23,314 nt of DNA from positions 1-23,314 of the forward strand of contig JAWQRM010000389.1 of assembly GCA_033557675.1 (NCBI GenBank), in the 5' to 3' direction. The notes under the pieces were generated by a model, which was not told the origin of the DNA, did no database searches, and saw nothing but the letters and a program-made list of their open reading frames with translations. This DNA is from Coptodactyla brooksi. Lineage: Eukaryota > Arthropoda > Insecta > Coleoptera > Scarabaeidae. Shown one piece after another: positions 1 to 8,340 of this stretch. Position numbers and translations under genes: made by a program. The first letter of the stretch is position 1. Each line of letters opens with the position of its first letter.

Positions 1-40
1 GAATAATATTCACAGGTTACAAACTCATAACAAAAAAGTT

Positions 41-117
41 CTGGTGTATACGTGGTAGCTTAATACGCTGACTAGCGCCATCTATGAGCAAAAAGTGGAA
101 TTAAGCTTATACACCTG
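41..117. repeat. Short foldback repeat
   Basis: The outer parts of this stretch are imperfect inverted copies of each other: CTGGTGTATA plus AGCTTAAT on the left (41-64), and ATTAAGCT followed by TATACACC on the right (100-117). The left arm carries six extra bases. The core contains GCGCCATCTATG, a string resembling the GATGGCGCTA that lies just inside the right end of the mariner at 4322-5237. It could be a tiny MITE or a solo terminus. No target duplication was found. Confidence 0.45.
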
Positions 118-159
118 GTAAATAAAATCTCCTACTGGTTTAACAATCAAAATTCTCCG

Positions 160-720
160 TTGATCATCGCCATGTAAAGTCCACTTACGCCAACTCGCAA
201 GAGGGCATTTAGTAATCCTCTCAAGCGAAAACCTGTGAGCAAAATCGGAACGACCGATTGTAAATCAGATTGTTTGCAGTGGTACCGATTTAACGCTGCC
301 GTTTAGATGGAACTTATAATTGCTGAAACTATTAAGTTTCAATTAAAACGCCGAATCGGCCTGCATAAACAACAACTTTACTGCGACCAGCGACGGAACG
401 GTGCTGAACTAAGCGTTGCCATAAATTCGGACGCAACACTAAATGACCGTTTTATACGTCCACGCGGATGCGGCCCTGGAAATTTAACCCTGGCAGATAT
501 TTGTTTAGTTAAGAGTCACCTTTCGGGGTATTCAATTACCAGATAAGAAGGTAAGAGAAAGTATAAAGCTTCCTTGCTGAAAATTACCTTACCGTTTGTC
601 TGATTTTAGATTACCAAGGGATTTAACCAAACGGTGTGATCTAAGTTATTTATCTAATAGCTTTAAACGGAATTGTAAAGGTAAATGTGTAGACTCCGGT
701 ACACAAACCTTGCCCTACGA
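160..720. other. CpG-richer unrecognised stretch
   Basis: This block is visibly richer in CpG than the AT-rich DNA that follows it. It holds the small ORF at 307-546. Just after that ORF, AAGGTAAGAG at about 547-556 resembles a 5' splice donor, but the stop codon comes before it. No known element, RNA gene or host exon was recognised. Confidence 0.35.
307..546 (+). CDS. Small unrecognised ORF, 79 aa, doubtful
   Basis: This is an open frame of 79 codons from ATG to TAA. I do not recognise the protein. It is mildly basic at the start (QLKRRIGLHKQ), has no signal peptide, no membrane segment and no familiar motif. It lies in a CpG-richer block, which is the only reason to list it. There is no visible promoter or polyadenylation signal close by. 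It may be a chance ORF in a decayed element, or a fragment of an exon, since a donor-like AAGGTAAGAG follows within a few bases of the stop. Being a real gene is the less likely reading. Confidence 0.15.
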   Translation: MELIIAETIKFQLKRRIGLHKQQLYCDQRRNGAELSVAINSDATLNDRFIRPRGCGPGNLTLADICLVKSHLSGYSITR

Positions 721-885
721 TAGGTTGAAATTTGAAAGTTATTTCAATTTAAAATAATTTGAAATATCGCTTGATAATAATATCACATACTTTTTTGGTT
801 ATATTTTTACATAATAAATATTAAAAAAGCATTAATATTAAATATTAATATTATTTTTTAGATAAATATTAAGAATGATTGGCCG

Positions 886-901
886 GGGTCCAGGTGAACC
901 C
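886..901. repeat. TTAA-adjacent GGGTC palindrome, left
   Basis: GGGTCCAGGTGAACCC forms an imperfect palindrome that starts 13 bases inside a TTAA at 869-872. The mirror arrangement occurs at 2647-2662, where the TTAA lies 13 bases outside. Subterminal GGGTC/GACCC palindromes next to TTAA are what one would expect at ends of some piggyBac-like elements. The pairing of these two ends is inferred, because the outermost bases do not match well and do not start with CCC. Confidence 0.3.
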
Positions 902-1186
902 CATGCGGTGCATCGCCTAAATTCTACGTTATCCATCTAAAAAATTAGTCGCATTTCTGTTTTTAATATAATACATATATCTATAAGATGAGAAAATATT
1001 ACCATTGGCGACCAATTTGTCTTTCTTTGCACAGAATATTCTTTGGCTAATTTATCTGTGGTATCGTTGCACTATAATGTAGAATAATAGCCGGTTTGTA
1101 CTAATACGAAAATAATATTAAGGTAGTTCTGATAGAGAAAACCAATTTATGGATTATTTATCATTTAGAAGTTGATAACATAGTTT

Positions 1187-1582
1187 ATGCTTATGGTGAA
1201 TTATTGGAAACCAAACTTTTGCATAGAGGAGTTACAGGATGCCTTAAATGATCTGCTGGAAACTTGTTCCCATTGTAAGTGGGTGGTGGATGGAGATTTT
1301 AATGGCAGGATAGGGGATCGGAATCAACTGGATGAGGATTGGCAATGCAGCGACAACTTATATTATGAAAGAACTGTTAGAGACAGGACTATGAACGAAA
1401 GGTGCAGGAAGTTAATAGAAATGATGGATGCTTTTGGATTCATAGTTCTTAATGGTAGGATGGGAGGTGATCACCCTGCGCAATATACGTGTATTTCCAG
1501 TAGAGGCTGCAGCACGGTTGACTTGCTATTTGTAAACAATGCACCAAGTTATGTCATCCATAATATGCTGTTGAAAATGTAA
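1187..1582 (+). pseudogene. Retrotransposon endonuclease domain (EEP/APE type), partial
   Basis: This 131-codon open frame is the C-terminal two-thirds of an endonuclease/exonuclease/phosphatase domain from a non-LTR retrotransposon, which nicks target DNA to prime reverse transcription. Visible signature residues are VVDGDFNGRIGD (GDFN motif) near residue 34, an asparagine and arginine pair near residue 70, LNGR followed by GD near residue 88, and the terminal GCSTVDLLFVN, matching the S-T-x-D-L box of the family. The N-terminal catalytic N and E motifs should lie upstream but the DNA there is not readable as coding. The frame ends at 1582, far short of the reverse transcriptase, so the original polyprotein is broken. 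Confidence 0.8.
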
Positions 1583-2480
1583 TACATTCGTCCCCTTATC
1601 TGTCAATATTTGTAACGGTTGATGCTAGTGGAAGAAATGAAAATATACAGAAGAACAGAAATCATAAGCATATACTCTTTTAGTGGACACAGATATAAAT
1701 ATAAATTGCAAAATGGCAAAATATATTGTTCTAGCGACAGTATAGAGTACTTGAGTAAAATTTTTGAAGAAGCATTAAAAGAGGAGTACAATAATGATTT
1801 ATTGAGCGAAGAGAGAACCTATGGTTCGATAAAACGTATTATGAAAGGAAAAGGGAATTGAGAATAATTAAGTCTTATAAAAGAATACGAACAGGTGAAA
1901 CATTACATCATTATTTGGTGGCTAAGAAGCAATACATTAGCTTAATTAAAACAAAAAAAAAGGAACATTATACCGAGTTATTCTACAAATTAACACAACT
2001 TACAAACTCTAAGCAATTCTGAAAAATAATTCAACAGCACATGAAGGTAGCCAATAGTGAAAATCCTATAAGCTTAAATAGATGGTATGACTTTTTTACA
2101 AGTCTATATGGTAACACAAGTTATTCAAGGTATTCAAGAACTTCTGAATGCCATACATAAAACGAAACCACACAAATCTCCAGGACCAGATGGAATACCC
2201 AATGAACACTTGCAGACTTTACCAAATTCATGACTTCATTATCTAGTCGACTTGATAAATAGGATTTTCAAGAATGAAAATCCTGTTGCTAGAATGAAAT
2301 TGCTGTTCAAAAAGGGTGAAAACTATAATAATAACCGTAGTATCTCATTTATTAATGGCGGAACAAAGATACTGACGACAATACTGTGCAATCGATTGTG
2401 CGAAGAGTATGTATATTTTACAAACTGTAACTGGCGTCTAAATCCAAAACATTCTCTAAATATCATAATCTCTAAACTAC
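1583..2480 (+). pseudogene. Retrotransposon linker and reverse transcriptase N-terminus
   Basis: From 2120 the frame reads into AIHKTKPHKSPGPDGIPNEH, the K-S-P-G-P-D-G-I-P box that opens the finger domain of non-LTR reverse transcriptases. A stop at 2231-2233 interrupts it, and the same frame continues with LINRIF, LLFKKGENY, NRSISFINGGTKILT and ILCNRL, which match fingers and palm segment 1-2 (usually KKGD, NYRxISLLN, KxLTKIL, NRL). The catalytic YADD/FADD box is absent. The region 1583-2119 carries several frameshifted fragments, including a 80-codon ORF at 1619-1861. The element is inactive. The activity of the intact family is target-primed reverse transcription. Confidence 0.78.
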
Positions 2481-2484
2481 GCGG

Positions 2485-2520
2485 TAACACGGGGAATCCC
2501 GCTAACGCGGGGAAGCCCGC
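2485..2520. repeat. Two 18-bp GC-rich tandem copies
   Basis: TAACACGGGGAATCCCGC is followed directly by TAACGCGGGGAAGCCCGC, two units that differ at two positions. Each unit is itself a small hairpin (GGGGAATCCC; GCGGGGAAGCCCGC). The block begins where similarity to the retrotransposon stops. Confidence 0.7.
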
Positions 2521-2646
2521 AGTGGTGCTTCGCCTTTTCTAATCTTTTAGTGGAACGGAGAATCACAGTATATGAAATATATGGGAATCCCCGAGTTTAC
2601 TGCTGACAAACTGGAATTAATTTTAACTGACGTAAACAGCGGACCT

Positions 2647-2662
2647 GGGTCTGAAGAGACCC
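2647..2662. repeat. TTAA-adjacent GGGTC palindrome, right
   Basis: GGGTCTGAAGAGACCC is an imperfect palindrome with 13 bases between it and a TTAA at 2676-2679. It mirrors the arrangement at 869-901 and may be the other end of the same TTAA-inserting element, with the LINE fragment nested inside. Confidence 0.3.
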
Positions 2663-2679
2663 CCGCGGTAAAAACTTAA

Positions 2680-4321
2680 ATTTTAATTTAAGCAAACTTT
2701 TAAATATTCAATATTCTATTAATAAAAGGTACAATATGAAGCTAGATGGGAGATCAACGCTTATATTGTTGAATTTACATAAATATAACGAAAAATTTTG
2801 TCTTGGGATATTAGCAGACCCTGGACCGTTCTAGGAAGGTTAAACTTAACCTAGGTACTATATCAAAAATGTAACCTAAGTACAAAAATCCGAGAACTGT
2901 ATGTTCTGGTTTTGTCACTTAAGGATCGTAACTCCACACGCGCGTTCGTTTTAAGCCATCTTATCAAGTTTGGGTTGAATCGTTTCTACGTTGGTATGAT
3001 GGTTATTCAGCCTGCGAATCTTCTTATCCCACTAGTAACATATAGAGGCCCTAGGTCACGTTGTTGATGATATTTTGTTATATTATATTTTTGATGATAT
3101 GTTATTATTTATCAGCTCCATAACAATCCTTTCGACGTTCAATAGGCACTACTGTGAGTAGTAACGGGATCTTGGTGAATAGACTGCAAAAACTGTTTTA
3201 GCGACTTGCATAGGAAAACAAATTGAAATGTGTTTGATTTGCGAGATTCGTGTATTTGAGGTATGTATTTACTTTGGTTATTTATATTTTTCTTTTTGCC
3301 CGTTCCCACAAAAACTCCAGCATATTTGAATTCTCTGCATTAAACATTCTTCGTCGAATCGTTTGATGAATAACCATCAGCATTTTATTCCAAATAGAGT
3401 AAAATACCCATTTTGTAAGTATATATATAGGGCCATCAATTGTTTATGTAAACGCAAAAGTTTTCCTTAATGAAAATTCCAAATAGAAATGTGTATGTTT
3501 CAGACATATTTACTCTGGGATATGTACTGCCATGGTTCTTAGATCATGTATCTTTCTGGCTCAACCTTGGTTGGCAACGAGGCACAATTTCTTACTTGTT
3601 AGGGCTAAAGTGTATTTATTACTGACTATCGGTTTGTTTGTTGATTGTTTCAACGTATTCAATACTAAATTTCTAAAAGCAAGGTTCGAAACAAATTTTG
3701 TAAGTTTTTCACGCATTTTTATATATATTTGTCTTAAGTACGAATACGTTTCGCCATCTTCGTGGTATATTTTTAGCTTGCTGCTTACCAAAACAATAAG
3801 ATGTTTCTTTATCCGTATAAATAAAAGGATAAAATAAGATGAGGATCAAAATGAGATTTGATACCTTGGCAAATTGTAGATAGTTTCGTAAGGAGGCAAT
3901 AAAGTCGTCGCAAGCAAATGCGAGGCAAGAATGTTGTCTGAAACATTGTTGTTTACGATCTGGTACGGTTTACATCGCATATGAAGCAATTTGTAATAAA
4001 CTTGAAATGGGATATTGATAACATCTTGCAACTATCGTATATACGTCAGCTTCTGTCAATATACATTTCTCTTTCCTCTAATAGTAAAACTTTCAATTCA
4101 ATTCGGTCGCTGCACCTTTGTTCAATAGTATCGTCAACATCATTCAATGTCGACGTTTCTTAACTCAATTTCGCATAAATTTCCCTGCTTTCAGGGAATC
4201 TCTTTATGATAATGAAATGAAAAAAATAATATCAAAATTACTAAAATTGCAATAACTATTAATAAACCTTGATCAGGAAATTTATAGACAAGTTGTACTG
4301 ATTCATAGGTCTTAGTACATG
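2680..4321. other. No recognised gene; AT-rich spacer
   Basis: Nothing here was matched to a known family. A 13-bp inverted repeat, TGATGGTTATTCA at 2997-3009 and TGAATAACCATCA at 3366-3378, spans about 380 bp. Overlapping ORFs occur at 3532-3837 (plus) and at 3561-3791 and 3846-4031 (minus). The minus-strand pair reads almost continuously and its protein (for example REKLTKFVSNLAFRNLVLN) looks more like coding than the plus-strand ORF, but I cannot name it. A small hairpin lies at 4181-4198. Confidence 0.4.
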
Positions 4322-5237
4322 CACAGTATGACAATTAAAAAACGAGAATTTATAGATATACAAAAAACACACACTTACTAGCACGATGAATCAATACATG
4401 CATAGATTATTGTATGTCATCCTTAGGAATGGCCTTTAGTAGTCGTGTCACAGCTGCTTGAATGGTTGAAATATCATCATAAAACTATCCTTTCATCGCA
4501 ATCTTCAGTTTAGGGAAAAGAAAATAGTCACACAGTAATGTATCAGGAGAATACGGTGGGTGGTCAATGACAGAGATATTTTATTTAGTCAAAAATTCAT
4601 GAACTTTAACGAAATTCACGAAAATTAAACTCTTATGTGGTAGTGCATTTTCATGCAATAGAAACAGCTAATTTTCTGCTGGATATTCAGGCTTGACACG
4701 TACAATTCTCGACCACAAACGATATAAAACTGCTAAATAATATTCTCAATTGACAGTTTTACCTTGTGGAGAAAATTCCTTCTGGACAATCCCTTCTGAA
4801 TCATAAAAAGTAATCACCATTATCTTGACTCTGGATTTCTGAAGATGCATTTTTTTTTGGCATTGGCTCGTTTTTCGACTTCCAACATTCTCACAGTAAA
4901 ATTTCCGTCGACAACAATGATTTCACAGATTTTTTCTACTAATTCAGCACGATTTTTACTATCTGGACGACTAGGTCTTTCATCATCATTTAAATCTTCA
5001 CGGCCATTTTTAAAACGATTGAACCACACATCAAATCTAGCCTTAGACATACAATCATCACTATAGACTTTTTTCGTCAATTCGTAACAAAATTTAATAT
5101 TTGCCCTTTGTTCCATTATATTTTCTGCGTTCGAAAGTGGTGACTTGTATCTTTCTAACAATATATATGTTCGATAGATGGCGCTATTTGTTCTACGATT
5201 TAAATTAAAATTCTCGTTATTTAATTATCATACTGTG
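4322..5237 (-). mobile_element. Internally deleted mariner element with both TIRs
   Basis: This is a complete-ended but internally deleted mariner. The left terminal repeat at 4322-4353 (CACAGTATGACAATTAAAAA...) and the inverted right repeat at 5206-5237 agree at 28 of the first 30 positions. A TA dinucleotide follows the right end (5238-5239); the left flank reads TG, a likely decayed TA. The element is 916 bp, against about 1.3 kb for full mariners. The missing part is the middle of the transposase. Confidence 0.9.
4350..5116 (-). pseudogene. Mariner transposase pseudogene with central deletion
   Basis: Cut-and-paste transposase of the mariner family, broken. The N-terminal paired helix-turn-helix is readable from MEQRANIKFCYEL (start chosen at 5116 because this is the usual mariner N-terminus; the frame is open to 5161), through DDCMSKARFDVWFNRFKNG and REDLNDDERPSRP. 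After about residue 95 the sequence jumps to VITFYDSEGIVQKEF, so about 115 codons are lost, including the first catalytic aspartate. The second catalytic motif reads LLHENALPH, with glutamate in place of the expected HDN aspartate. The third, YSPDTLLCDYFLF, keeps its aspartate, but six extra codons lie between them. At least four in-frame stops interrupt the C-terminal half, which ends inside the left TIR. Confidence 0.9.
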
Positions 5238-5479
5238 TAATTACATTTCATCAATCTATAGCAAGATTCAAAACAATCGCTACAGATATTGGCCCATTTA
5301 TTATGTTAATCACTGAGTAATAATTAATACGCATATGCGCACTGAACAATAATTAATTGCTCAATGCGCATTTCGTCGACGAAGTCGACATCTTTGGGAG
5401 CACCAGGAAACAAGGACGAAAGAGATTGTCTGTTCCATATTATACTGAAGGGTGGTGGCAGGGATGCCGTCCCCTGTTG
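5238..5479. other. Spacer between mariner and Penelope-like remnant
   Basis: This short AT-rich stretch contains a locally repeated ACTGAACAATAATTAATTG-like pattern and the palindromic TCGTCGACGA near 5374. No gene is visible. Confidence 0.3.
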
Positions 5480-5571
5480 TGAGCTGCGTGCCTTTCGAAA
5501 CCATTAAGTGTATATTTGTTTCTTAACCTATTTCCGTGTTCCTTAGAACTCCCGTATTGACATTTGTTTGT

Positions 5572-5815
5572 CTACGAAGTTACACAGTGCACTGAACGTG
5601 TCATTGTCCTGTCTTTATTAATTGTGTTTTTACATTTAATGATTTCTAAGCTCTCAAATGCAACCAAGAATTTATTGTTAAATACATTTTTAAGTAATCT
5701 TACGCTTTCTACATTAATTCTGTAGTTCCTGTTAAAAGCATGCTCGGCTACACTGCACACCCATACTTTGAGTGGGCCAGATGCTCATTAAACCTTGTTT
5801 GTAAGGACCTTTTTG
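5572..5815 (-). pseudogene. Penelope-like GIY-YIG endonuclease tail
   Basis: Two frames join to give RFNEHLAHSKYG followed, after a one-base slip near 5762, by SVAEHAFNRNYRINVESVRL and then ESLEIIKCKNTINKD. The R-F-x-E-H, A-E-H-x-x-x-x-x-H and E-S-x-x-I-x-K spacing is that of the C-terminal half of PLE-associated GIY-YIG nucleases; the second histidine (AEH then H) is replaced by tyrosine here. The GIY and YIG strands themselves were not seen. The piece follows the reverse transcriptase at the expected short distance, supporting one ancestral element. Confidence 0.75.
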
Positions 5816-6171
5816 TTTACCTAATATACCTCTTCTCGCTAATTAATTTATCTACTAGTTAGTAGCTATATTCCTGATACGGTCCCTCTCCGTGTTATAC
5901 CTAACTGAATTAAGCAGAAAGTTTTGTAAACGCTGTACTAAAAAATGTAAACTAGGCATTTTTTGCTGTACACAATGAGAGGAATCAGCAGGAATACACC
6001 TGCATATAGCGGTGTTTTTCATGTATACGCCAAATTCTAATCTACTATTATTTATAATGAAGAGGGTGTTGTGACTACTTTTATAGTAGGGAATCGTGAA
6101 TTTAATTGAGCCAGAAATTCATCAACATTGGCCCTTTTTGTGTAAAAAGCCGCCAAAATGTCAACACACCA
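5815..6171 (-). pseudogene. Penelope-like reverse transcriptase, C-terminal part
   Basis: At 6171-6067 (minus) the frame reads WCVDILAAFYTKRANVDEFL then NSRFPTIK. This is the palm region of PLE reverse transcriptases, where a YVDD-IL box is expected; here it is CVD-IL, so one catalytic aspartate codon appears to be missing. After a break, 6045-5860 reads FGVYMKNTAICRCIPADSSH, then QQKMPSLHFLVQRLQNFLL, which matches the family's F-x-I-Y-R-K-x-T, I-P-A-D-S-x-H and K-M-A-A-L pattern of the thumb. There are two or more frameshifts, so no functional protein can be made. Confidence 0.78.
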
Positions 6172-7208
6172 AAAACACATCAAAATGATGACAATGTTTT
6201 ATTATCATCATATTATGTGTTCAATGTTATCCTCTGTTATTATTTTGTTGTTTAAAGCGACCATATAAAACAATACAGAATGTTATGTTTCAGGTGAGTT
6301 AAATCCTCAATTTGTGTGATCTTCGGGTTGACTATATATATATGTATATAACTTTTGTCCCAGTTTAAACAATTAAGGAGCAATGAACGACTCTTATGAT
6401 GAAAGGTTGTAATTGTTTGATGATGGTGCGTGAGGATGCGACATGTCACTGTCTGTGGTTCGACAACCTATTGTACTCAGCCAGTAATCAGTAAATCCAG
6501 AAAAGCGATAATTAGACAGATTAACACAAATTAAGATATATGAACCAGATCGGGGGATGCGGTATGTATCGATAGCAACGTTAGGGGGCAGATACCGCAT
6601 CTCCGTATAACATTATATTACTTCTGCTTAACGCTACAGTGATTTTTAATTTCGAGATTTAGCAAACGTTTCTTTAGCAAAGTCCAGTAATTTTATAACT
6701 GAGCCTTGTATAATATAGACTAAATATTAATAACTAATATTGACTTTTATTCTATCACAAATATTTTAATTACAAAGCAATAATACGAACTAAAAGTTTT
6801 CCTTATTCTATTTCAATTATAAAAATTGAAACAGAAAAAACATTTTAATGGAATTTATTTATATGGTTAGAAAACTGATATAGTTCAGTTCAGATCAATA
6901 TCGACAGTATTCAAGCTATGAAAAATTGAACCGATTTTAAATGCAATTTTGTTTCACAAATGTGGTAGAAATTGTGAGTTAATGGAGCATAATATTATTG
7001 TGCAGCAAATAAAGTGGAAATATCAACTGTCTGTGTTAATTAGGTGCAATGGCTTTCGATAAAACAAACCATACCTCAATCCAACATGTTCTGCTTTTTA
7101 TAGCTAGTATTTATTTTACACTAAAATAGTTTAGTAACCGCTATTAGGACCTTCTCTTCTTGTTCTTTTGTTCTACAAAAATCAAACAATTCTAGTCGCT
7201 TGCTATTA
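6172..7208. other. No recognised gene; AT-rich spacer with one hairpin
   Basis: Only chance-looking ORFs were seen. A 10-bp perfect inverted repeat, GATGCGGTAT at 6556-6565 and ATACCGCATC at 6592-6601, encloses a 26-base loop. A short (TA)n run lies near 6333-6350. The rest has long runs of A and T and no family match. Confidence 0.4.
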
Positions 7209-7282
7209 TTAGGTTCTTCGGAAAGTAATTTCGCTTGTTTTGGTGAAAATGAAAGGGACTTTTCTTAAAGAGTTTAAATATT

Positions 7283-7918
7283 TTATGTAATTACATATTC
7301 ACCACTTTGGACCAACACCTTTTGCCATCTTTCTCTCAGTAACGTAGTTCCACGCTCATAAAACTTCTGAACCTTGTTGGCAAAAAACTGATCCAAGTTA
7401 TTCTTGACGACTCCATTAGAAGGAAAGGTTTTGCTGTCCAAACAAATGTGTAGAGACCGAAATAAGTAATAATCGGAAGATGCCAGATCTGAAGAATATG
7501 ATAGGTACGGTAGTATATCCTATCCAAGCTGTAAAAGCTTTTGGCGAGTTACCAAACTGGTATGCGGTCTCGCATTATCGTGGTGGAACACTATACCTTT
7601 CCTATTGAACAATTCTGGCCTGTTCTGTTTGAGTGAATCATGCAATTTGTCCAGTTGCTGATAGTATACTTTAGAATTGGTCGTGAAATTCTCCCAAAAA
7701 TTTTGCAAACTTCTAAAACATTTTGCAAACTTTTGGAAAAAAACGTGCAAACCAGTTTGCAAGAAATCATGCAATTTGTCCAGTTGGAATGTTGGAATTC
7801 CCAAAAATGTTGGAAATTTTTGCAAGAAATTTTGCAAACCAGTTTTAACACTGGCATTCTGTCAATACATCTTCATATACATCGTTTAATTCTTTTCTCG
7901 CTTGAATGGCATTTTTAG
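7283..7918 (-). pseudogene. Mariner transposase (DD34D), deleted and duplicated inside
   Basis: Read on the minus strand, the N-terminal part gives KNAIQARKELNDVYEDVL and then TECQC-stop-NWFAKF, the mariner second helix-turn-helix (usually ERQCQNWF, so a CAA to TAA nonsense change). After filler the frame continues from SKVYYQQLDKLHDSLKQ through FHHDNARPHTS to YSSDLASSDYYLFRSL and ends at GEYVIT. The two aspartates of HHDN and SSDYY are separated by 34 residues, the mariner DD34D spacing. From 7837 to 7283 there is one internal stop, at 7520, a TGG to TAG change in LQLGW. The first catalytic aspartate lies in the missing middle. The protein cannot be active, but the catalytic C-terminal half is well preserved. 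Confidence 0.88.
7636..7786. repeat. Direct repeat and reiterated TTTGCAAA inside mariner
   Basis: A 22-bp string beginning AATCATGCAATTTGTCCAG occurs at 7636-7657 and again at 7765-7786, a period of 129 bp. The sequence after each copy is diverged but similar, both containing CCAAAAAT, TTTTGCAAAC-like strings and CAAACCAGTTT. The encoded QLDKLHD motif is thus present twice in the same frame. TTTGCAAA belongs to the codons for the NWFAKF end of the N-terminal part, so the filler seems built from the element's own sequence. Confidence 0.8.
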
Positions 7919-8119
7919 CTTAAATCTATGAAACGCTTTTCAGATTGTTAGTAAATGTATTCTTTCTATTCGCGTATCGTAGTTTAATATTTCACTCCTT
8001 TATTATGCGGAGAAAGTAAATTATGATGGATTTAAACCGAACATTCAAGCGACAAATTTGGTAGATTAATTCATTTCTGTTGAAATAATTTGCTTTGGTT
8101 ATCTGTGGAATTTATTTGT

Positions 8120-8333
8120 GTATGATAGCCTAAATATGTATACGTAATTTGTCCAGTTGAAGACAGTACACTTCAGAAATGAAATTTTGAAAATTGTGCA
8201 ATATTTCAAAAAAATATTTTTCGTTTTGCAAAAATTTTGCAAACTGCGGTTTTGGCACTGGCATTCTGTTAATACATTTTCTCCATCTGTCACATAATTT
8301 GCTTCTCGTTTGAACGGCATTTTTATGTTTCAT
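8120..8333 (-). mobile_element. Rearranged mariner fragment, copy 2
   Basis: A second, shorter derivative of the same mariner lies on the same strand. Minus-strand frames read KNAVQTRSKLC, then after a slip DGENVLTECQCQNRSLQNF, corresponding to the helix-turn-helix of copy 1 but keeping the CAA codon that became a stop there. It then jumps to VYCLQLDKL, the same deletion join as copy 1, with A/T-rich TTTGCAAAA filler between. After about 8137 similarity ends, so the catalytic half is absent. The shared join suggests the deletion was already present in the ancestor of both copies. Confidence 0.75.
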
Positions 8334-8340
8334 AAGTCAA

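Larger units (their letters stand above)
1187..2480 (+). mobile_element. Degraded non-LTR (LINE) retrotransposon fragment
   Basis: Two parts of one non-LTR polyprotein can be followed in order on the plus strand: an apurinic-type endonuclease at 1187-1582 and the start of a reverse transcriptase at 2120-2480. Between them (1583-2119) are broken frames of the linker, with lysine-rich pieces typical of the region ahead of the reverse transcriptase. Both ends are missing: there is no start of ORF2, no YADD-type catalytic box, no 3' tail. Similarity stops at about 2480, where GC-rich tandem repeats begin. The clade was not settled; a Jockey, R1 or I-like origin is plausible. Confidence 0.8.
5480..6171 (-). 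mobile_element. Penelope-like retroelement remnant
   Basis: Read on the minus strand, pieces of a Penelope-like element (PLE) appear in the correct order: end of the reverse transcriptase palm, the thumb region, then the GIY-YIG-type endonuclease tail. Several frameshifts separate them. PLEs encode one protein that joins a telomerase-like reverse transcriptase to a GIY-YIG nuclease. The 5' part of the element upstream of 6171 is not readable. Boundaries are approximate; the lower one is where the protein similarity runs out. Confidence 0.8.
7209..7918 (-). mobile_element. Rearranged mariner element, copy 1
   Basis: The likely 3' terminus begins after TA at 7207-7208 with TTAGGTTCTTCGGAAAGTAA, resembling mariner-type ends. 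The C-terminal half of a mariner transposase runs from 7283 to about 7680 and part of its N-terminal helix-turn-helix from about 7810 to 7918. The middle of the gene, about 190 codons, is missing and replaced by reiterated TTTGCAAA-containing sequence. A matching right terminal repeat was not found. Confidence 0.8.

Noticed and set aside
2826..2852. Palindrome-like AGGTTAAACTTAACCT as telomeric repeat or terminal repeat
   Set aside because: The centre is mismatched, no second copy was found and it is not TTAGG.
3532..3837. Plus-strand 101-aa ORF with hydrophobic segments
   Set aside because: No start context, no family match, and the opposite strand reads more like old coding sequence.
4181..4198. 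Stem-loop TTCCCTG/CAGGGAA with a TTT-containing loop, recalling a histone 3' processing hairpin
   Set aside because: Stem sequence does not fit the conserved histone form and no histone gene lies upstream.
7640..7918. Overlapping plus-strand ORFs of 92 and 70 aa
   Set aside because: They are antisense to a well supported mariner pseudogene on the minus strand.
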